Shown in pieces: positions 37,249 to 47,010 of a DNA stretch of 64,000 bases (position 1 is its first letter; each line of letters starts with the position of its first letter). Under the pieces are notes generated by a model. It did not search any database and was not told the DNA's origin. It saw nothing but the letters and a program-made list of their open reading frames with translations. The stretch is from Mycoplasma sp. Bg1. GTDB taxonomy: Bacteria > Bacillota_I > Bacilli_A > Mycoplasmatales > Hepatoplasmataceae. The stretch spans positions 197,968 to 261,967 of the forward strand of contig LSMX01000002.1 of the NCBI GenBank assembly GCA_001641205.1, written 5' to 3'. Position numbers and translations under genes: made by a program.

Positions 37249-38802
37249 CTATTGAACTTCTTTTGTTTTTTTATTATGTAATATGTTTGTAGAAACTTTT
37301 TCTTCTATCGGGGTAATCCCTTCCATGTTTCCCTTTCTTCCAGGAGAAGCAATATCAAAAGCACCAATAAAAACTCATCCCAATAAGAAATAAGCACAAA
37401 ATGAACCAATAATTATTGATAACATAATAATTATTGGAAGTCCTCCAAAAGTGTTTGGATGACTAACTGCATATAAATTATTTGCGATAGGAATTGAGGC
37501 CATTAGATCAATAAAACCAGAAAAGAATCCAAAGCCAAAACTTATTCCTGAAGCAACTGTTATTGCTGCAACTATTCCAGATAAAATTGCATAGGCAAAA
37601 TAAAGAATTGGTGAAATAAACATAAAGGAATATTCAATAGGTTCGGTAACTCCAATAAAAAAAGCAATTAAAGCACTAGAGAGCATAAAAGTAGTTACTT
37701 GTTTTCGATATTGCCCTTCTGCTCGAATTGACATTGCAACAGCAATTCCAAGAACTCCCCCCATCACAATTGGGAAAAAACCCGTTTGAAAAGCACCAAC
37801 ATGAGCCTCATCAAGAATTGCTCATATTTCTTGATCTTCTCCAGGATAATTAACACCACCAACTTGAAGACCGTTTAAATAAATATTTCCTGCTTGCATG
37901 TAAGCATTAATATCTCCAAGTAGCGGAACTAATTCTTTAGTTTGACTATCATAAACTAAAATTTGTTGTCCATTATAAGTAATAGGCATTTGAAAGAAAA
38001 AGAAAATATTTAAAACTTGATGAAGCCCGAAAGGAATTAGTAATCTATTTAAAAAAGCATAAAATCCTGCACCAAGTCAAGGGATTTTAACTATCCCTTT
38101 TGCAATTAAAACAAGGGCAAAGTTTAACCATGGTCAAACAATTGCAGTAATACAAGAAACATAAATCATTACTGAAATAATCACTATTGGAACAAATCTT
38201 CTTCCAGAAAAGAAACTAAAAGCTAAAGGAAGCTCTGTATTTGAAAACCGATTATAGCAATAAGCAGAAATTAAACCTGCTTCCATCCCTCCAAAAACTC
38301 CTAAATTAAGAAGTCAAATTCCTTCACTTTCATTTTCTATTGGAACAAGATATAACAATTTTGAATATTCCATACCATCAAGTCCAGGAATAATCATAAA
38401 ATTATGATAAATTAAATAAGGAAGTGATTCTTCTGTTTGCACAAGTCCAACTAAAATAAGATAAGCAATCATTCCTACTAATGCAGCTTCACCTCGATGA
38501 TCTTTTGCAAAACCAAAAGCTATTCCAACAGCAAAAATTAAGGGTAAATTATTAAAAATTGTTGTTCCTGGAACTTGAATAATAAAACCAAATCAATAAA
38601 TAAAAGTATTATGCACTCCTTCATTTGTTCCTAAGGTTTCAAATAGAATACCAAAACGCATTAAAATAGCTGCAAAAGGAAGAGTTGCAATTGGATAAAT
38701 TAAAGCTTTCCCAATGTTTCTAATTACAACAAGAAACCCACCAGAAAATCCATAATCTGGTTTTACAGAACCTTGATTAATAACTTTTGTTTTTCTAAAC
38801 AT
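37249..38802 (-). CDS. PTS EIIC, glucose/GlcNAc family, lacking EIIB
   Basis: 517 residues. Membrane channel domain of a sugar phosphotransferase permease. Signatures: IGKALIYPIATLPFAAILMRFG, FGFAKDHRGEAAL, GVLGIAVAMSIRAEGQYRKQ and GVTEPIEYSFMFISPILYFAYA. Paralogue of 40467-42509, but it ends about 45 residues after the last helix (AFDIASPGRKGN, then a short Lys/Glu tail) and has no EIIB domain or its phosphorylatable Cys. It must borrow EIIB from another protein or be impaired. UGA is Trp. Upstream operator-like palindromes suggest it belongs to the shared sugar regulon. Confidence 0.88.
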
Positions 38803-38886
38803 TTTCTCCTTTATCTTTTAATCAAAAAATAAAAATATACAGCTATTTAAACACTACATATTATCAATTATTCTTTGATTTAAAAA

Positions 38887-38920
38887 GGTACATATATCCA
38901 CTTTAATTTTGTATATACAT
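38887..38920. promoter_or_regulatory. Pair of operator-like palindromes before the EIIC gene
   Basis: GGTACATATATCC and TTGTATATACAT, about one turn apart. The neighbouring 16-bp block AATTATTCTTTGATTT (38866-38881) recurs exactly at 43220-43235 before the chimeric EIIC remnant, again next to a palindrome pair, so the whole promoter was duplicated. Confidence 0.5.
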
Positions 38921-38964
38921 AGTTTTACAATTTAATAAATAGAATATTAATTTAATTCCTTAAT

Positions 38965-39000
38965 AAAAAAACAATTAAGATAAATCTTAATTGTTTTTTT
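38965..39000. terminator. Terminator after the small membrane protein gene
   Basis: Perfect 17-bp stem AAAAAAACAATTAAGAT / ATCTTAATTGTTTTTTT with a 2-base centre; T tracts both ways. It ends the 39009-39458 transcript. Confidence 0.8.
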
Positions 39001-39008
39001 TATTTTTT

Positions 39009-39458
39009 TTATTTTTTATTTTTAGCAGTTTTAGTTGATGTAATTTTAACATCTTTATCTGTTACAATTTTAACAACTTTATTTGTTGGATTTGAGTTAA
39101 TTAATTCTTTTTCTCCAACTTTGCATTTCAAATAAATAATATAAACATATTCTGTTAAAAATCATAATCAAAAAACAATACTTGGAAGTGCGAACAAAAC
39201 TAATTGATATCATAATTTAGTAAATAAATAGTCTTGTCCTGTTTCTTTATCAGTAAGAAATCCTAAACAAACAATAAAAAATAAATAAAGACCAAAAAAT
39301 ATAGTTTTAAAAATTAAATTTTTTCCTTGTGTTAATGGCTCTTCATTTTTTCCTTTTAATCTACCACTTTTTTTAATAATCAAATTAGTAATTCAATAAA
39401 GAAAGCATAGCCCTAGTACTATAGCAATTGTCGCCAGCATTACTATTACAATTGTCAT
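39009..39458 (-). CDS. Small multi-pass membrane protein, unknown
   Basis: 149 residues with three probable membrane helices: an N-terminal one (IVMLATIAIVLGLCFLYWIT), one near 55-75 and one near 90-115, followed by a short Lys/Thr/Val-rich tail. Several UGA Trp codons hide it from standard-code ORF searches. It has a clear AAGGAG site, is flanked by terminators on both sides and so is probably a single-gene transcript between the two PTS units. No family recognised. Confidence 0.65.
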
Positions 39459-39600
39459 ATTTCTTTTTCTCCTTTTTATTTTATTTTCTACAAAATTAAA
39501 TTACAAATATTTATAGCTTAATCTTGTCCAATTAAATTATAGGTCAAATATGCAAGATAAAAACCTCAATAATATTATAAAAAAAAGAAACTAACAAGGA

Positions 39601-39628
39601 AAAAAAGGACTTTGGTCCTTTTTTATTT
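39601..39628. terminator. Terminator after cutC copy 2
   Basis: Stem AAAAAAGGAC / GTCCTTTTTT with TTTG loop and T tract, 37 bases after the cutC stop. Confidence 0.8.
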
Positions 39629-39664
39629 AAAATTTATATTAATTAATGAAATAATTAAATCTAT

Positions 39665-40366
39665 TTAACACTCTTTTTTACTTATTGATTTTTTTATAAT
39701 TTTAATTTCTTCGCCATTTAATTCATTAAAAATATCTTGATTAATTCTAACGGCAGTACCTGAATGAAGTTTTTTAATATTTTCAATTTGTAAAAATTTA
39801 GAGCAATTTTTATCATTAACTCCAGAACCCACTATAATTTTTTCTTTTAAAATTTTAGAAGCTAAAGTAAGATTAGACATTCCATCAATTGCTTTTTCTG
39901 CATGACCAGAAGTTAAAACATAATCTATCTCTCTAAATTGACTAAGGGTTTTGATCCCTTGCTCATAGTCTACAACAGAATCTATTGCTCGATGAAAAGT
40001 TAATTGTAATTTTCCTTTAGTTGCGATTATTATTGCAAGTTGTTCTTCATTAATAGTTCCATCAAGATTTAAACTCCCAAAAACAATTCCTGTAGCTTTT
40101 GTAAGTTTAATTACTTCTAATTGTTGCAGAAGTATTTTGAATTCTTCTTTATCATAAACATAAGAATCTCACAAATTACGAAGCATTACAAAAACTGGTA
40201 TTTTTACTTTAGTTGTTACATTTTTAATTGTTTCAAAAGTAGGAGTTAAACCGCCCTTATCAAATTCTTTGATAAGTTCTAAACGATCTGCTCCAAATTC
40301 CTGGGCATGAATTGCATCATCAGAATTCAAAACAATTACTTCTAATTCTGATCCTATATTTCTCAT
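39665..40366 (-). CDS. CutC-family TIM-barrel protein, copy 2
   Basis: 233 residues, very similar in DNA and protein to copy 1 (shared LSQF.EIDYV.TSGHAEKA region), so a recent duplicate. ADRLELIKEFDKGGLTPTFE, FVMLRNLWDSYVYD, FHRAIDSVVDYEQG and VGSGV are present; the classical Cys and PRGGDF are again replaced. It follows the EIICB gene with a 100-base gap that contains a strong hairpin, and may be expressed at a reduced level from that transcript. Function unknown; a role with a PTS-imported sugar is inferred only from context. Confidence 0.8.
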
Positions 40367-40393
40367 TATGTTTCCTTTAAATGTTTTTAAGAC

Positions 40394-40428
40394 ATAACAA
40401 CCTTATCTCAAAGAGATAAGGTTGTTAT
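40394..40428. other. Perfect 16-bp hairpin between EIICB and cutC copy 2
   Basis: ATAACAACCTTATCTC / GAGATAAGGTTGTTAT with a 3-base centre and no U tract on either strand. It may act as an mRNA processing or 3'-end-protecting structure rather than a terminator. Confidence 0.6.
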
Positions 40429-40466
40429 ATAAATAATAATTAAATTCTAATAATTTTCTTTATTAT

Positions 40467-42509
40467 CTAATAAAGTTTTTTCTCTTCAATTGGTTCAGTT
40501 GAAATTTCTTTTTCAACTGGTTGATTTGGATCTCTTCATCTTTCATCAATCAGTTTTTGAATAAGTTTTGCAACAAGTTCAGCGTCCATTCCAATAATGA
40601 ATTGACCAAAACTTTTACCTTGTTTCAAATAACCATGATATCCAAGTGCTGTAACTTCTTCTACAGTATAATCATTACTTTTAAGTTTCATTCTTACCCT
40701 TGTAATACAGTTATCAACATCATAGATATTATCTATTCCTCCAACAAGGTTAACAGTATCTTTTGCCATTTTTTCAAATTTAGCTTGTTTTTCTGCTACT
40801 TTACCTTTTGTTTTTTTACCGCCACCCATTGTTGGACTGACGGAATCAATTCCAAACGAATCACTACCATCCGCGGAAGGAACAGCTGTCATATTTCCCA
40901 TTCTTCCTGGTGTTGGAATTTTGAATCATTCAATAAAGAAGTATCCAAGTGCAAAGTAGCAACAGAATGAGAAGACAAGTAATACAACCATAATCAATAA
41001 TGGTCATCCCATAAATGCTTCTGGATGAGCTACTTGGAATAAGTTTCCAGATGTAGGAACTGAAGCAATTAAGTCAATAAGTCCAGCTGAGAACCCATAT
41101 GAAAAACTAATTCCTGTAGCAACAGTTATTGCTGCCATAAATCCAGATAGGACTGCATAAGAGAAGTATAGAATTGGCGAAATAAACATAAATGAATATT
41201 CAACCGGTTCAGTAATTCCACTTATAAAAGCGACTGCTGCTCCAGCAGCCATAAAGGCCATAACTGGTTTTTTAAATTCTTTATCAGCTTTTCAAGCCAT
41301 TGCTAAAGCAACTGCCGGAACTCCTGCCATTAACACTGGGAAGTACCCGGTTTCAAAAGCTCCAACATGTGCTCCAGACATAACTATATAAGCATCTGTT
41401 CCTGTTGCAGCACTTTGTGGAGTTGTTCATGAAAATGGTATGTCAGTACCCGGTATCATTTCTCCTTCCATACCTGGAACATATATTCCATTATAAGCAA
41501 GATCACCTGCATTAATATATGCATTTAAATCTCCTAATAAAGGAGCAGTACCAGTAATTCCATATGCTGCATCTCTTGAAACAAACATAACTTGTTGTCC
41601 CTCATAAGTAATTGGCATTTGGAAGTAAAAGAATGTATTTAATATATTATGTAGCCCAAATGGAAGCAATAATCTATTAATAAATGCAAAAGCTCCTGCT
41701 CCAAGTCATGGAATATAAACTAGACCTAATGAAATTTCGATAAGTATAATTTGAAATCATGGTCATATTATTGCTGTTGCAAATGAAACTGCAATCATAA
41801 CAGAAATAATTACCATTGGTACAAATCTTCTCCCTGAGAAAAATCCTAGTGCTGGTGGTAATTGAGTATCTGATCATCTGTTATAACAATAAGCAGAAAT
41901 TAATCCGGCTTCAATTCCAGCAAATACTCCAAGATTTAATAGTCATACAGGTTCACCAATTACTTGGTCTGCATCATTTAGTACATTTGGTGTAAGATAT
42001 AAAAGTTTTGAATAACTATCAACAAATATATATTCAGGTGCACCATCAACTACTCCAAATTCTGGATTTGCTGCATATACATCAGTAGTAAGTACATTAT
42101 GATAAATTAAAGATGTAAGTGAACCTTCATTTTGAACAAGTCCAATAATGATGAAATAAGCAATTGCAGCAACTACCGCAGCTTCCCCACGGTGATCCTT
42201 AGCAAATCCAAAAGATACACCCATCGCAAAAATTACAGGCAAGTTATCAAACACTGCTGATCCAGGTACTTGCATACAGAACCCAAATCAGTATAAAAAT
42301 GTTTCATGTACACCATCAGTTGTTCCAAGGTTTTCAAAAACTATCCCAATACGCATTAAAAGTGCAGCAAAGGGAAGAACTGCAACTGGGTAAACTAATG
42401 CTTTACCAATATTTTGTATTACAGTAAGAAAACCACCGGAAAATCCATAATCTGGTTTTGCAGAACCTTGATCTATAACTTTAGATTTTTGTTTTGTTTT
42501 ACCTAACAT
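40467..42509 (-). CDS. PTS EIICB, glucose/N-acetylglucosamine family
   Basis: 680 residues. Imports and phosphorylates a sugar. EIIC domain from residue 20 (IGKALVYPVAVLPFAALLMR, FGFAKDHRGEAAV, GITEPVEYSFMFISP), then a Gly/Lys linker (MGGGKKTKGK) and a C-terminal EIIB domain with the phosphorylation Cys in VDNCITRVRMKL and GQFIIGMDAELV. No EIIA domain is fused; one must come from elsewhere. The exact sugar (glucose, GlcNAc or other) is not readable. UGA is Trp. A 407-base leader region upstream holds palindromes like those of the sibling EIIC gene. Confidence 0.93.
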
Positions 42510-42916
42510 TTTTTTCCTTTCTTTTTAATTAAATAATCATAGCTAAATAATCTTAATTTCAAAATAATGTAAAAATTTATGCATAAATAAAAATTTATAT
42601 TTTTATATATTCAAGTTATTTTTATTTTAAAATGTAAGCTTATTTTATAGATTTATTTTAAAAATAAGACTACATAAATAATTAAAACAAGTTTAAAATT
42701 TGTTATTATTAAACATAATTAAATTGCTATACAAAAAAAAAAAAAAACAAATAAACACCTTATAAAGTTAATTTTGAGGTATCACAAAAAAGATATACAA
42801 ATGAAAAATAAAAACATTAGTATATAAAACCATTTATAAAAGTAAAAATAAAAAAACTATATATTAAAAGGAATAACTAGTCGTCCTTCCTTTTAATAAT
42901 TTAATTAAATTTTACA
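42510..42916. other. Gene-free region between EIICB and the chimeric remnant
   Basis: 407 bases, very AT-rich. It contains a run of 14 A (42733-42746), half-palindromes AGATATACAA and AGTATATAA at 42791-42830 resembling the sugar-operon operators, and an inverted repeat ATTAAAAGGAA / TTCCTTTTAAT (42863-42897) that probably terminates the remnant's transcript. No gene seen. Confidence 0.6.
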
Positions 42917-43165
42917 TTATAAAATTTTATGAGTGAGTTTCATAGTTGCATAAGTAGCACCATATAAACTAGAGTCATTTCCAACATTGCATAGTTCAAA
43001 TAAAATTCCAAACCGTATTAAAATTGCGGCAAATGGAAGAATTGCAATTGGATAAATAAATGATTTTCCAATATTACGAACAACAAGAAAACTACCAAAA
43101 AATCCATAATCTGGTTTTGCTAAGCCCTGATCAACAACTTTTGTTTTACCTGGAATTCTTCTCAA
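42917..43165 (-). pseudogene. Chimeric remnant: PTS EIIC N terminus joined to ROK kinase C terminus
   Basis: 82-codon frame. Residues 1-56 match the EIIC paralogues (KTKVVDQG, KPDYGFFGSFLVV, FIYPIAILPFAAILIRFG); from there it reads ELCNVGNDSSLYGATYATMKLTH, the very end of the ROK kinase. The switch falls at ATTTGAA, a 7-base stretch present in both parents at that point (plus-strand positions near 42995-43001). The ROK half matches the decayed copy at 48176-48930 better than the intact one. It keeps a PTS-like promoter. A functional protein is very unlikely. Confidence 0.85.
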
Positions 43166-43240
43166 TTTCTCTAATTATAAATAATGTAATAGCACATTAT
43201 AAATAACTATCATATTTATAATTATTCTTTGATTTTTCTA

Positions 43241-43274
43241 TGTCTATATATTCATTTTAGTTTTATATATACAT
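43241..43274. promoter_or_regulatory. Operator-like pair between the remnant and the aldolase gene
   Basis: TGTCTATATA and TTATATATACAT at the same spacing as the pair at 38887-38920. It could serve the divergent aldolase gene as well as the remnant. Confidence 0.4.
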
Positions 43275-43381
43275 GATAAATTTTAACTTTAATTATTCTA
43301 CTTCTATACTTAACTTTACTTAAAAATAAGATATTTTAGCTAAACATAATATAATTAAAATATTATTGAAAGAGGAAAAAG

Positions 43382-44236
43382 ATGCCACTAGTATACGGAA
43401 AAGAACTATTAAAACATGCAGTTGAAGAAGAATATGCAATTCCAGCCTTTGGATTTGTAAATCTAGAAGGAGCAATTGCAATTGTTCGTGCTGCAGAAGA
43501 AATGAATGCACCAATCATTATGCAAACAACACAAGGAGGAATTGACTATGCAGGTCATGCACAACTTGCAGCAATTGCAATTTCACTTGCAAAAGAAGCT
43601 AGTGTTCCAATTGCTTTACATTTGGACCATGGTCGTAAATTACCTTACCATGAAAAATCAATTGAACTAGGATACACTTCATTAATGATTGATGGATCAA
43701 CTTTATCACTTGAAGAAAATATTGCAATTACCAACAATGTTTGTGGAATGATAAAAGATCCAAGAATTACCATTGAAGCTGAACTTGGAAAAATTGGTGG
43801 AAAAGAAGATGACATGAGTGAAAATGAATCTCCTTATACAAAAGTTGATGAAGCAGTCAAGTTCATTAATGAAACAAACATAGATATGCTTGCAATTGCT
43901 TGTGGAACTTCTCATGGTTTTTATGTTGCTGAACCACATATTAATCAAGAACTAATTCAAGAAATTAGTAAAAAAACAGGAATGCCTTTAGTACTTCATG
44001 GAGGAACAGGAGTACCTTTAGACCAAGTTACTGCTGCTGTTGAAAGTGGAGTTAGAAAAGCTAATTTTGATTCAGAATTAAAACAAGGACTTATTGATGG
44101 AATTATGGATTACATGGGAAAAAATCCTAAAGCTTATGATTTAAGAAAAATCAATGAACCTGGAATTTTAAATGCAAAACAAATTGCAATCAATAAAATT
44201 AAAGCAGTAAAAGCTGATAATAAAAATTGATTATAA
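43382..44236 (+). CDS. fba: Class II fructose/tagatose-bisphosphate aldolase
   Basis: 284 residues. Zn2+-dependent aldol cleavage of a ketose-1,6-bisphosphate to two triose phosphates. Zinc ligands and family motifs: AIPAFGFVN, LHLDHG, ITIEAELGKIGG, ACGTSHGFY and LVLHGGTGV. UGA at 44228-44230 encodes Trp, so the end is WL then TAA at 44236. Good AGAGGA site. It could be the glycolytic enzyme or a tagatose-bisphosphate aldolase serving the lacAB genes 2 kb away; sequence by eye cannot separate these. Confidence 0.92.
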
Positions 44237-44278
44237 CTTAAATAAAAAGGAGGATTTATATCCTCCTTTTTATTTAAG
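44237..44278. terminator. Bidirectional terminator between fba and cutC copy 3
   Basis: Perfect 18-bp stem CTTAAATAAAAAGGAGGA / TCCTCCTTTTTATTTAAG starting right after the fba stop; shared by the convergent cutC gene. Confidence 0.88.
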
Positions 44279-44283
44279 TATTT

Positions 44284-44982
44284 TTAATTTTTATTATTTA
44301 AAGCATCTTTTATAATTTTAATTGCATTATTATCTAATTTATCAAAAATATCATGATTTACTCGCACTGAAGTTCCTACATGAAGTTTTTTAACATAAGG
44401 AATTTCAAGTAACTTAACACAATTTGTTGGTCCAACACCTGCACCGGCAATTACTTTTTCTTTTAAGATATTTCCTGCAAAAGCAAGATTGTCTTTTCCT
44501 TCTATAGCATGTTCTTCATGACCAGAACTTAAAATATAATCAATTTTAGCAAAATTATCAAGAGTATTTATTGCTTGTTCATAATTTATAGTTGAATCAA
44601 TTGCCCGACCAAAAGTTAATTCTAAATTTCCTTTGATTGCAATAACAGCTGCAAGCTGATCTTCATTTATTGTTCCGTTGGAATTTAAACTTCCAAAAAC
44701 AATTCCTTTTGTTTGAGTACTTTTAATTAATTCAATTTGTTTTAAAATTTTTGTAAATTCTTTTGCATCATAAACAAAAGTTTTTCATAAATTACGAAGC
44801 ATAACATAAACAGGAATTTCTGCTGCTGCTGTTACATCTCTAATTAATTCAAAATTTGGTGTTAATCCACCTTTATCAAGTTCAGTTAAAAGTTCTAATC
44901 TATCTACTCCAAACTCCTGAGCTTGAATTGCATCTTCTACATTCAAAACAATTATTTCTAGTTGTGCTTTAATATTTCTCAT
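44284..44982 (-). CDS. CutC-family TIM-barrel protein, copy 3
   Basis: 232 residues, the most diverged of the three. VDRLELLTELDKGGLTPNFE, YVMLRNLWKTFVYD and GSLNSNGTINEDQL are conserved, but the usual FHRA motif reads TFGRAIDS, losing the His kept in copies 1 and 2. Lies 77 bases downstream of the ROK kinase in the lacA-lacB-ROK unit and may be co-transcribed. The different active-site residue suggests another substrate or loss of activity. Confidence 0.78.
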
Positions 44983-45059
44983 TGTTTTCCTTTTATTTTA
45001 TTAGATACTATAAAAGAAATAAATTATAATAAGTCTTAAGTTAATTTTACTAAATATAT

Positions 45060-46040
45060 TTAGTAATGAATATGATCATGAGTTAATTTCATTGCTGCAT
45101 AAGCAGCTCCATATAATCCTGAATCATTTCCGACATTACATAATTCAAATCTTGTTGATTCTCGAATAAAATCATGGGTAAACCGTTCATAAACTGGAGT
45201 TAAATACTCAATTAAAGTATCGTTATCATGGGCAAGCCCACCACCAAGAAGAATTGTTTCAGGATTAAAAGTCATTGCTACAATAGCAAGTAATCTTCCC
45301 CCATATTCAGCAAATTCTCTTGCTGCTTTAATTGCAATTTCATCACCAGCACGAACTCCTTCTCAAATTTCAAATCCATCTTCTGCTTTAACACTTGTTT
45401 CTATATTAGGATTTTCATCACGATGTTTTTTAAATAAATTTACAAGTCCTGTTGCTGAAAAAACTGGTTCAGCACATTCAGGAAGTCCACAAGTACATTG
45501 AAATTGTTTTCCCATTACTTGTAAGGGAATATGACCAAATTCACCTGCAGTTCCACCATGTCCAAGATAAAGATCTCCGTTAATTACAATTCCTGCTCCA
45601 AGTCCTGTCCCCAAAGTAAGGAAAATATAATTTTCCACATTTTTAGCTTTACCAATGAATTTTTCACCAAGGGCAGCAACATCACAGTCATTATGCACTG
45701 CAATTGGAATATCTCATCATTTATTTAAATCTTTTTTAATATCATAGTTTTTTCAACCAATATTTCCTGAAAACTTAACAGTTCCATCAAGAGCAGCAAA
45801 TCCAGGAATCCCAATTCCCATTCCAATTACTTCAAAAGAACTAAACTCTTCTTCTGCAAGTTTCTTTTTAAATTCTTTAGTAATATCTTCTGAAATATTT
45901 TTCCCTTTTTCTCTTAAATCAGTAGGAATTTTCCAACGATCAAGCATTAATCCTTGCGTATTAATAATTGCAAGTTTAATTGCTGTTCCCCCAATATCAG
46001 CAGCAAGCAAAATTCTATTTTCAGTATCACGATTAGTCAT
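45060..46040 (-). CDS. ROK family sugar kinase
   Basis: 326 residues. ATP-dependent kinase of glucose or a related sugar. Phosphate loop AADIGGTAIKLA, sugar-binding NDCDVAAL and GTGLGAGIVI, the GEFGH catalytic-site segment and zinc motif CTCGLPECAE are intact. It overlaps lacB by 8 bases, so translation is coupled. In a unit with LacAB it may phosphorylate galactose-, glucose- or allose-type sugars; glucokinase is the default guess. A broken copy lies at 48176-48930. Confidence 0.9.
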
Positions 46041-46533
46041 GGTATTCTCCTTTTACTCATTTCCTTAATTCTTCTGCAAAATAAATCCCTTTATTTGCAT
46101 CTTGTGGAATAATATTATCAAGATATTCTACTAATTTTGGATCACCAATAAAGGAAGTATTTAAAAACAAATCAATTGCTTCTTCAATAATTCCAAGTCC
46201 AGTAATTTTTCCACCAAAACCAATAATATTTGCATCATATTGTTCACGAGCAACCTTAGCACTTACTAAGTCATGAACAAGGACTGCTCTTGCTCCTTTT
46301 ATTTTTTGAGCTGAAGAGGTAATCCCCACTCCTGTTCCACAAATTACAACTCCAAAGTCAAAATGATTATTTACCACTTCTTCCGCAACTCTTTTCCCAA
46401 AAATTGGATAATGAGTTCTTGTAAAATCATAAGTTCCTACATCAACAACATCATGTCCTTTTGCAATTAATTGGTCTCTTATTTTATTTTTTATATCTGT
46501 GACAATATGGTCACAACCAATAGCAATTCTCAT
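46033..46533 (-). CDS. lacB: Galactose-6-phosphate isomerase subunit LacB
   Basis: 166 residues. With LacA isomerises galactose-6-phosphate to tagatose-6-phosphate. Motifs: IAIGCDHIVTDIK, DVGTYDFTRTHYPIFG, VICGTGVGITSSAQK and NIIGFGGKI. The extreme C terminus reads W, VKGEYHD only when UGA (46057-46059) is Trp, matching the W.rGEYHD end of staphylococcal LacB. RpiB-like enzymes are related, but the pairing with lacA makes LacB the best call; ribose-5-phosphate or allose-6-phosphate isomerase is the alternative. Confidence 0.93.
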
Positions 46534-46542
46534 TTTTCCCCC

Positions 46543-46980
46543 TTATGCCATATCATCTAACATATCAATTCTTACCATATGACGTCCAGCAGCAAATTTT
46601 TCTTCAACAAATCGTTTTAGAATTAATTTTGCTTCAGGAATTGCAGTAATATTTGCTCCTAGTGCAAGCCCAACTGCACCATTATGTTCTCTTGTCATAT
46701 GAGCTGAATGTTCATCTGAACATTGGGCGGTAATCATATATTTTACTTTACCAGAAGCAACAAAACCAAGAGCACCAGTTTCATCAATCATAATTAAAGC
46801 AAAACCTTCACGATGGACTTTTGCAATTTGGTTTGAAATTTCCACAACTTTAGCAACATAAGTTAAATCATCTTCTACCACAATTAATGAAGATTCACAA
46901 CTAAGTTCATCTCCTAAATAATTTTTTAATTCCACAGCATAATCATTAAATTTTGTGGTTGTTACAATATCATATTTCAT
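46543..46980 (-). CDS. lacA: Galactose-6-phosphate isomerase subunit LacA
   Basis: 145 residues, typical for LacA (about 142). The second half is diagnostic: SDEHSAHMTREHNGAVGLALGA and the C-terminal FAAGRHMVRIDML. The start is ATG 46980; an upstream in-frame extension lacks a ribosome-binding site. lacA, lacB (9-base gap) and ROK form a tight unit. lacC and lacD are not in the window; the class II aldolase nearby might replace LacD. Confidence 0.92.
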   Translation of the reverse strand: MKYDIVTTTKFNDYAVELKNYLGDELSCESSLIVVEDDLTYVAKVVEISNQIAKVHREGFALIMIDETGALGFVASGKVKYMITAQCSDEHSAHMTREHNGAVGLALGANITAIPEAKLILKRFVEEKFAAGRHMVRIDMLDDMA

Positions 46981-47010
46981 CTTAGTCTCTTTCTTTTTTA
47001 CAAAGTGCAA

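Noticed and set aside
42733..42746. Run of 14 A as a possible phase-variation switch
   Set aside because: It is over 200 bases upstream of the EIICB start and not placed between plausible -35 and -10 boxes, so there is no visible switching mechanism.
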